This document shows positions 59,895-64,000 of a DNA stretch of 64,000 nt, one piece after another. Position numbers and translations under genes: made by a program. Source of the DNA: Halisarca cf. caerulea (taxonomy: Eukaryota > Porifera > Demospongiae > Chondrillida > Halisarcidae). How positions within the stretch are numbered: the first letter of the stretch is position 1; every line of letters starts with the position of its first letter. The stretch spans positions 2,986,337-3,050,336 of the forward strand of contig CAUJGJ010000030.1 of the NCBI GenBank assembly GCA_963170055.1, in the 5' to 3' direction. A model generated the notes under the pieces. That model had not been told where the DNA came from. It was given only the letters and a program-made list of their open reading frames with translations, and did no database searches.

Positions 59895-62366
59895 ATGGAC
59901 GCTGTACCAGTCAAAATCTTTGCGAAAGTAAGACCTTTGCAGCAAGGAGAAGCCGTCACTAGCAATCTTCAAGTACGTCAGAAAACTGTGTTCGCTGGAC
60001 AACAATCCTGTGAATTCTCTGAAGTATTTTATGGAGATGAGAACCCTCGAAATGTCCTCACCCACTCAGACATGAATCGACTTGTCAGCAAATGCCTGCA
60101 GGGATTCAATTCTTCTTTGCTGCTCTTCGGAGAAACGGGTTCGGGTGCAAGCGAATTTCTAGCGGGAAGTGGCGGTCAGGGGATGGAATCTCTGGTATCG
60201 GCTGTGTCTTCAGCTCTTTTCTCTAAAATCCAGTTGACTTCTCAAGAGCGGCAGAGCGGTAGTATCTCGGGTAGTGCTCATGGAAATACGGATTTTCACA
60301 TTGCTCTAAAAGGCTTTGAGGTATTTGGAGCATGCGTTAGAGACTTATCTACTTCACAGCAGCTGTCACTAGAAGTATTCAAGTTTCCCGGAAGTGGGGT
60401 GAAAGGCCTGTCAGGCTCCTCTGCTGGTAGTTCAACTGAAGTAGTTGCCCATTTTCAGCGAATGTGGTCTAATAGAACACTCAGCCATCAAAGTATCAGC
60501 CAGACCCTTTCTCTCTCAATGCAGGTCATTGTATTTGATGTCCTTTGTCAGCAGCCAGGTCTTGCTGGTCCTGTTCATAGTTCACTTGCAATTTTATGTC
60601 TCCCTGGAGCAGAACATCTTGCTGAAGCATCATCTTCCACAAGACAACTTACCACTCGCTCACCATCAGCATCCATCTCCTCTGTTAGGTCTCTTGGGCA
60701 TTTGATTATGAAATTGTCACAGAATGTGGATACTGCCTTCCACCCTGAAGACACACCCCTTAACTTAATTATGGGAAATTACCTATCGGCTAACTGCTTC
60801 ACAAATGTGTTAGTGACGTTGAAACCAACAGTTGAAGGCTCAGTGGTTGACAAGGTACTCCTGTACGCCAACTGCCTGAAACAGATCATAAACTTTCCCG
60901 TTCAGAATTCTCCAGCATTGGACAGAATGTTGAAAGCAGTTGAGAGTCGTTCTCGTGCATTGTATCAAAGAAGGAGTGCGTCAGAGCCCAATGTATTGAC
61001 AAGACATTCAAGCACATCTGTAGGAGTACCTGTTGAGGAGCAGCTTCGGTCTCTGCTGGCAGCGAACCAGGCCTTAAAAGCTGAGAATACTCAACTGAAG
61101 TTGCAATCACTAATGCATCCCAGTGACAGGGAGAGGGACTCCTCACAAAGAAGTGCGGTTGTTTCAAGAAATGCACAGTCATTGCCTGTAGTCCCCAAGG
61201 AGTCTACTCCCATTCACAGCAGAAGTGAGCGGCGGTTTGGGCAGGAGTCAGGATGGTACGATGCCGACAGCCTCACAATGATCCTGGATCGTGAACATGT
61301 CATGTCTAGAGAGCTGGAACGGCTGAGAGCACTACTGTCAGCACTGCAGTCAGAAAACCAAGAGACAAGGAAGGAAAACAGTGATCTCAAACTTCAGATT
61401 CTCTCTCTAACAAGTCGTGAAGATTCTTTACAGTCTAGTCTTGCAGAGCTGAAAGCAAGATGTCTTCACCTGCAAGGAAAAGTGAAGGAAGGTGAATCAT
61501 TCTCCCTCAGTCATCAGTCTGAGGAACAGGATAGGGCAGCAATAAATGCTGCTCAGCTGGAGAAGGTTCACCAGGATCTCAGGACAACTGAAGAAGATCT
61601 CAGAAAGGCAGAGAAATGCAACAAACAGCTCAGTGCTCAGCTGAAGCGATTGAACGCAGACTACAGACAGCGTCTGGAGCAATACATCCGTGACGTGACA
61701 GCCTACCTCAGGGACAACCGCAGTGGTATGCTGCCAGGGAAACATCTCTATGTTGTGCTTGACCTGATAGATGACTTGACCAGCAGGCATGTGGAGAGCT
61801 GTAGAGAAGACCTGAGATACACCAACACCTCTCTTGATCTGGTACAAGAGAGGGAGAGGGTATTTTTAGAAGACATCTCCCTCCTTTCCTCTCATATTGA
61901 CAGTATGTACAAAGCTTTAGGGGAAGCTATCAACGGTGGACATTTGGACCAACTCCTTTCGAGACTGACTCCACCTCCCAAAGTCCACAGAGGGGATCAG
62001 GTCCAATCCCCCGACTTCCCCCGTTGTCCTACTAAGGTCAAACTCGGGCAGGAAGTACTGCAGGCAATCAATAAGATTGTACCTGCCATGATGGTTGCCA
62101 TGGAGACAGTGCAGCCCTCCGTCGAAGCAGACATGTGTAGTTTACTTGAGCGTTTCTTGGAATTGAAATTGTCTCTTCTCAAGTTCAGTGTTGAAGATAG
62201 AGGAAGTTTGGTGAATAGAAACCCTGGAAACACATCTGACCCACTGGTGCTGGGGTTGAAGGAACAGCTAAAGAATGTCCAGAAGGAGAAGATTGCGATA
62301 CAGACCAGATCACAACTTCTAGAGACGGAGATAAACGAACTGAAGAAGTTGCTGGGGCTTACTTAG
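59895..62366 (+). CDS. Kinesin-motor-like coiled-coil protein (CCDC78-like)
   Basis: Single exon of 823 aa from the ATG of MDAVPVKIFAKVRPL. Residues 1-350 follow the kinesin motor: KIFAKVRPLQQGE, FSEVFYGDE, QGFNSSLLLFGETGSG, then SSLAILCLPGAEHLAEAS where kinesins have the VDLAGSE switch, and LNLIMGNYLSANCFTNVLVTLKP where they have L...DSLGGN..T..I...SP. The P-loop GQTGSGKT is here GETGSGAS, without the catalytic lysine, and SSRSH is unrecognisable, so ATP-driven motility is unlikely. From about 380 on the protein is mostly coiled coil (LLAANQALKAENTQLKLQ; LKRLNADYRQRLEQYIRDV). The motif LKKL.DEY..RLQ and the motor-plus-coil layout suggest CCDC78, a deuterosome/centriole protein; this name is tentative. 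It shares a short divergent promoter with CTF8. Confidence 0.7.
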   Translation: MDAVPVKIFAKVRPLQQGEAVTSNLQVRQKTVFAGQQSCEFSEVFYGDENPRNVLTHSDMNRLVSKCLQGFNSSLLLFGETGSGASEFLAGSGGQGMESLVSAVSSALFSKIQLTSQERQSGSISGSAHGNTDFHIALKGFEVFGACVRDLSTSQQLSLEVFKFPGSGVKGLSGSSAGSSTEVVAHFQRMWSNRTLSHQSISQTLSLSMQVIVFDVLCQQPGLAGPVHSSLAILCLPGAEHLAEASSSTRQLTTRSPSASISSVRSLGHLIMKLSQNVDTAFHPEDTPLNLIMGNYLSANCFTNVLVTLKPTVEGSVVDKVLLYANCLKQIINFPVQNSPALDRMLKAVESRSRALYQRRSASEPNVLTRHSSTSVGVPVEEQLRSLLAANQALKAENTQLKLQSLMHPSDRERDSSQRSAVVSRNAQSLPVVPKESTPIHSRSERRFGQESGWYDADSLTMILDREHVMSRELERLRALLSALQSENQETRKENSDLKLQILSLTSREDSLQSSLAELKARCLHLQGKVKEGESFSLSHQSEEQDRAAINAAQLEKVHQDLRTTEEDLRKAEKCNKQLSAQLKRLNADYRQRLEQYIRDVTAYLRDNRSGMLPGKHLYVVLDLIDDLTSRHVESCREDLRYTNTSLDLVQERERVFLEDISLLSSHIDSMYKALGEAINGGHLDQLLSRLTPPPKVHRGDQVQSPDFPRCPTKVKLGQEVLQAINKIVPAMMVAMETVQPSVEADMCSLLERFLELKLSLLKFSVEDRGSLVNRNPGNTSDPLVLGLKEQLKNVQKEKIAIQTRSQLLETEINELKKLLGLT

Positions 62367-63071
62367 AATTATCTTTGTGTTTCTCATTGTAGTGTCCGAG
62401 TGTGTGTGTACGTTATGTATGTGATGTTATTGACAGATCTGTTCTACTTATTGTAAGGGTTTGTATGAAAGGATATTTCAACAATCCAAAATCCACTTTG
62501 AAAGCTCTTCCAGTCAATACCTAGCGTGGAGGGAGTCTATGTATTGTGAGGTATAAATACTACAGATGGTTGAGATCTTCCTTCCACCAGCAGACTACCA
62601 TGGGAATCTCGCACAATCACTTTCCACTACATCACACGAAGAGGATCGTACAGCAGTCACAGGAGAAGGTAAAGGGGGGTAATTTGGAACAGCGGGTAAT
62701 TCGGAACAGTTAGGCCAAAAGCAGTGTCAGCCACAAGTAACATCCATTATTTCTTGTCTGTATTGTCTCCCGTGAAGGGGGAATTTGGCAGTAGCAAGGA
62801 TGGTTGGGTAACTTAACCACAACAAAAGTTACAGGCCCTGTTCCAAATTACCCCCTTTTACCTTAACAGTACACTATATTCAATTGCTTCTGTTGTACAA
62901 TTTCTGTGTCGTGCATGTATATATTCTGTATGCACTCCACTACTACCACACCCCCACACACACCCCCCCCCCCCCCCACACACACACGCTACCCAAATCG
63001 AGTATTACTGCAAAACGTCCACTCCTTTCCAACAGAGACCTTGCACGTGATGCGTTGCGCAATATCTTAAA
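62367..63071. other. Intergenic region with an inverted-repeat element
   Basis: Between the kinesin-like gene and the BLOC1S4-like gene. It contains the element at 62,666-62,864 and a C-rich/(AC)n tract at 62,945-62,990. No gene seen. Confidence 0.6.
62666..62864. mobile_element. Inverted-repeat MITE, AAGGTAAA family
   Basis: About 199 bp with 27-bp terminal inverted repeats differing at one base (AAGGTAAAGGGGGGTAATTT then GGAACAG at left; the exact complement apart from one A/G at right). No coding capacity. A target duplication is not clear. Confidence 0.7.
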
Positions 63072-63444
63072 ATGGCAACATTGTCTACTGCTAGTTTACG
63101 TGGTTCATCTGACCCGCAAACTTCCACTCACGAAGATACAGTGGACAGTGAACAGGACTTGAAGTTGAGCAGTGAAGATTTAAAGAAGGCCAGCAAAGAA
63201 TTATCAGATCTTCTGTGTATAGACGAAAGTACAGATGTAAGTTTCCTCACCGACACTCGCACCGACATGCACTGCCTTCCCTGAGGATTTGGTTGCACCG
63301 GGGAGCACGCACTAGGCCACTCTCATAGCTGAATACATGTTAATATACTTCATCTCGTGCCTTATTTGTTAGGACAAAGCAATGACAAAGGGGTTTGAGA
63401 GCATACTCGTTAGAATCGAGGAGTTCAAGAATCAGCTCGATGTA
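63072..63444 (+). CDS. BLOC1S4 (cappuccino)-like subunit, first two exons (partial)
   Basis: Exons 63072-63236 (MATLSTASLRGSS...DESTD|GTAAGT) and 63373-63444 (TTAG|DKAMTKGFESILVRIEEFKNQLDV|GTGAGT) join in phase 0 for 79 residues; the remainder is beyond the window. The segment LLCIDESTDDKAMTKGFESI followed by LVRIEEFKNQLDVV resembles BLOC1S4, where ALDASLEDLLTRVDEFVGMLDML occupies the same place after an acidic N-terminus. BLOC-1 acts in biogenesis of lysosome-related organelles. The similarity is short, so the assignment is moderate; the exon structure itself is well supported. Confidence 0.5.
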
Positions 63445-63594
63445 GTGAGTGGACGTGAATTGTTCTTGTATTGGTGCGCACATTGCTAGCCGCGTGGGAC
63501 GGCTTTTATCGTAGGAGCTTATGTTGTTGTGATTCTGAATTGTGCATTTGGTACTCTTCCTGCATTTGATAACATATGTTCTCAAATTTAGTCC

Positions 63595-64000
63595 TTCCCA
63601 TTTCCCTCCATCACTACCCTCTCATTTCCCCTCCATCACTACCCTCTCATCTCCCCTCCATCACCACCCTCTCGTCTCCCCTCCATCACTACCCTCTCAT
63701 CTCCCCTCCATCACCACCCTCTCGTCTCCCCTCCATCACTACCCTCTCATCTCCCCTCCATCACTACCCTCTCGTCTCCCCTCCATCACTACCCTCTCAT
63801 TTCCCCTCAATCACTACCCTCTCATCTCCCCTCCATCACTACCCTCTCATCTCCCCTCCATCACTACCCATCTCCCCTCCATCACTACCCTCTCGTCTCC
63901 CCTCCATCACTGCCCTCTCATCTCCTCCCATCACTGCCCTCTCATCTTCCTCCATCACTACCCTCTCATCTCCCCTCCATCACTACCCTCTCATCTCCCC
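63595..64000. repeat. 25-26 bp minisatellite running off the window
   Basis: About 16 copies of a C/T-rich unit, CCCCTCCATCACTACCCTCT plus CATCT, with CGTCT variants, in the intron after the second exon of the BLOC1S4-like gene. It continues to the last base. Confidence 0.95.

Overview
The window looks like nuclear DNA of an animal, most likely an early-branching one such as a sponge. Genes are split by short GT-AG introns, and several encode conserved animal or eukaryotic proteins (DHX38/PRP16, a UEV ubiquitin-conjugating variant, CTF8, a C1orf109/AIRIM-like factor, a BLOC1S4-like subunit, a SPATA2-like PUB protein). Introns and spacers are packed with (AC)n/(GT)n microsatellites, minisatellites and short foldback transposons. 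The sponge assignment is an inference from gene content and was not tested by any search. Exon joins below were deduced from splice signals, reading phase and family similarity; every multi-exon model with a stated length closes in phase.

Left part (1-28,160): the last exon of a Rap-type small GTPase (+) opens the window. A two-exon SPATA2-like gene (-) follows, with an in-frame 10-residue minisatellite. Next come UBE2V (-) and a 22-exon DHX38/PRP16 spliceosomal DEAH helicase (-, 12 kb), which is divergent from an unrecognised tail-anchored membrane protein (+). A divergent actin-related protein (-) ends this part.

Centre (about 28,200-54,690): a tandem array of five units of about 6.1-6.4 kb. 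Each unit holds a minus-strand gene for a roughly 1,340-residue surface protein: signal peptide, long right-handed beta-helix ectodomain with GGG/FxxN repeats, Cys-rich stem, about eight to nine membrane segments and an acidic tail. Two copies are intact (B, D), one has a single nonsense codon (A), one a single-base frameshift (C), and one is a truncated remnant (E). Types alternate A-B-A-B-A, which suggests duplication of a two-gene block. The first four units also carry a dead copy of the 5' part of the neighbouring AIRIM-like gene, whose intact copy lies at the right end.

Right part (54,977-64,000): the AIRIM-like gene (+, 4 exons, 203 aa), CTF8 (-, 3 exons, 139 aa), a divergently transcribed single-exon protein with a degenerate kinesin motor (CCDC78-like, +), and the first two exons of a BLOC1S4-like gene (+) running out of the window into a minisatellite.

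Mobile DNA: six short foldback elements begin TAG and end CTA and are flanked by 8-9 bp target duplications. Tc1/mariner-like CAGTGGAATCTC elements and two other inverted-repeat elements are also present. No rRNA, tRNA or CRISPR locus was seen.
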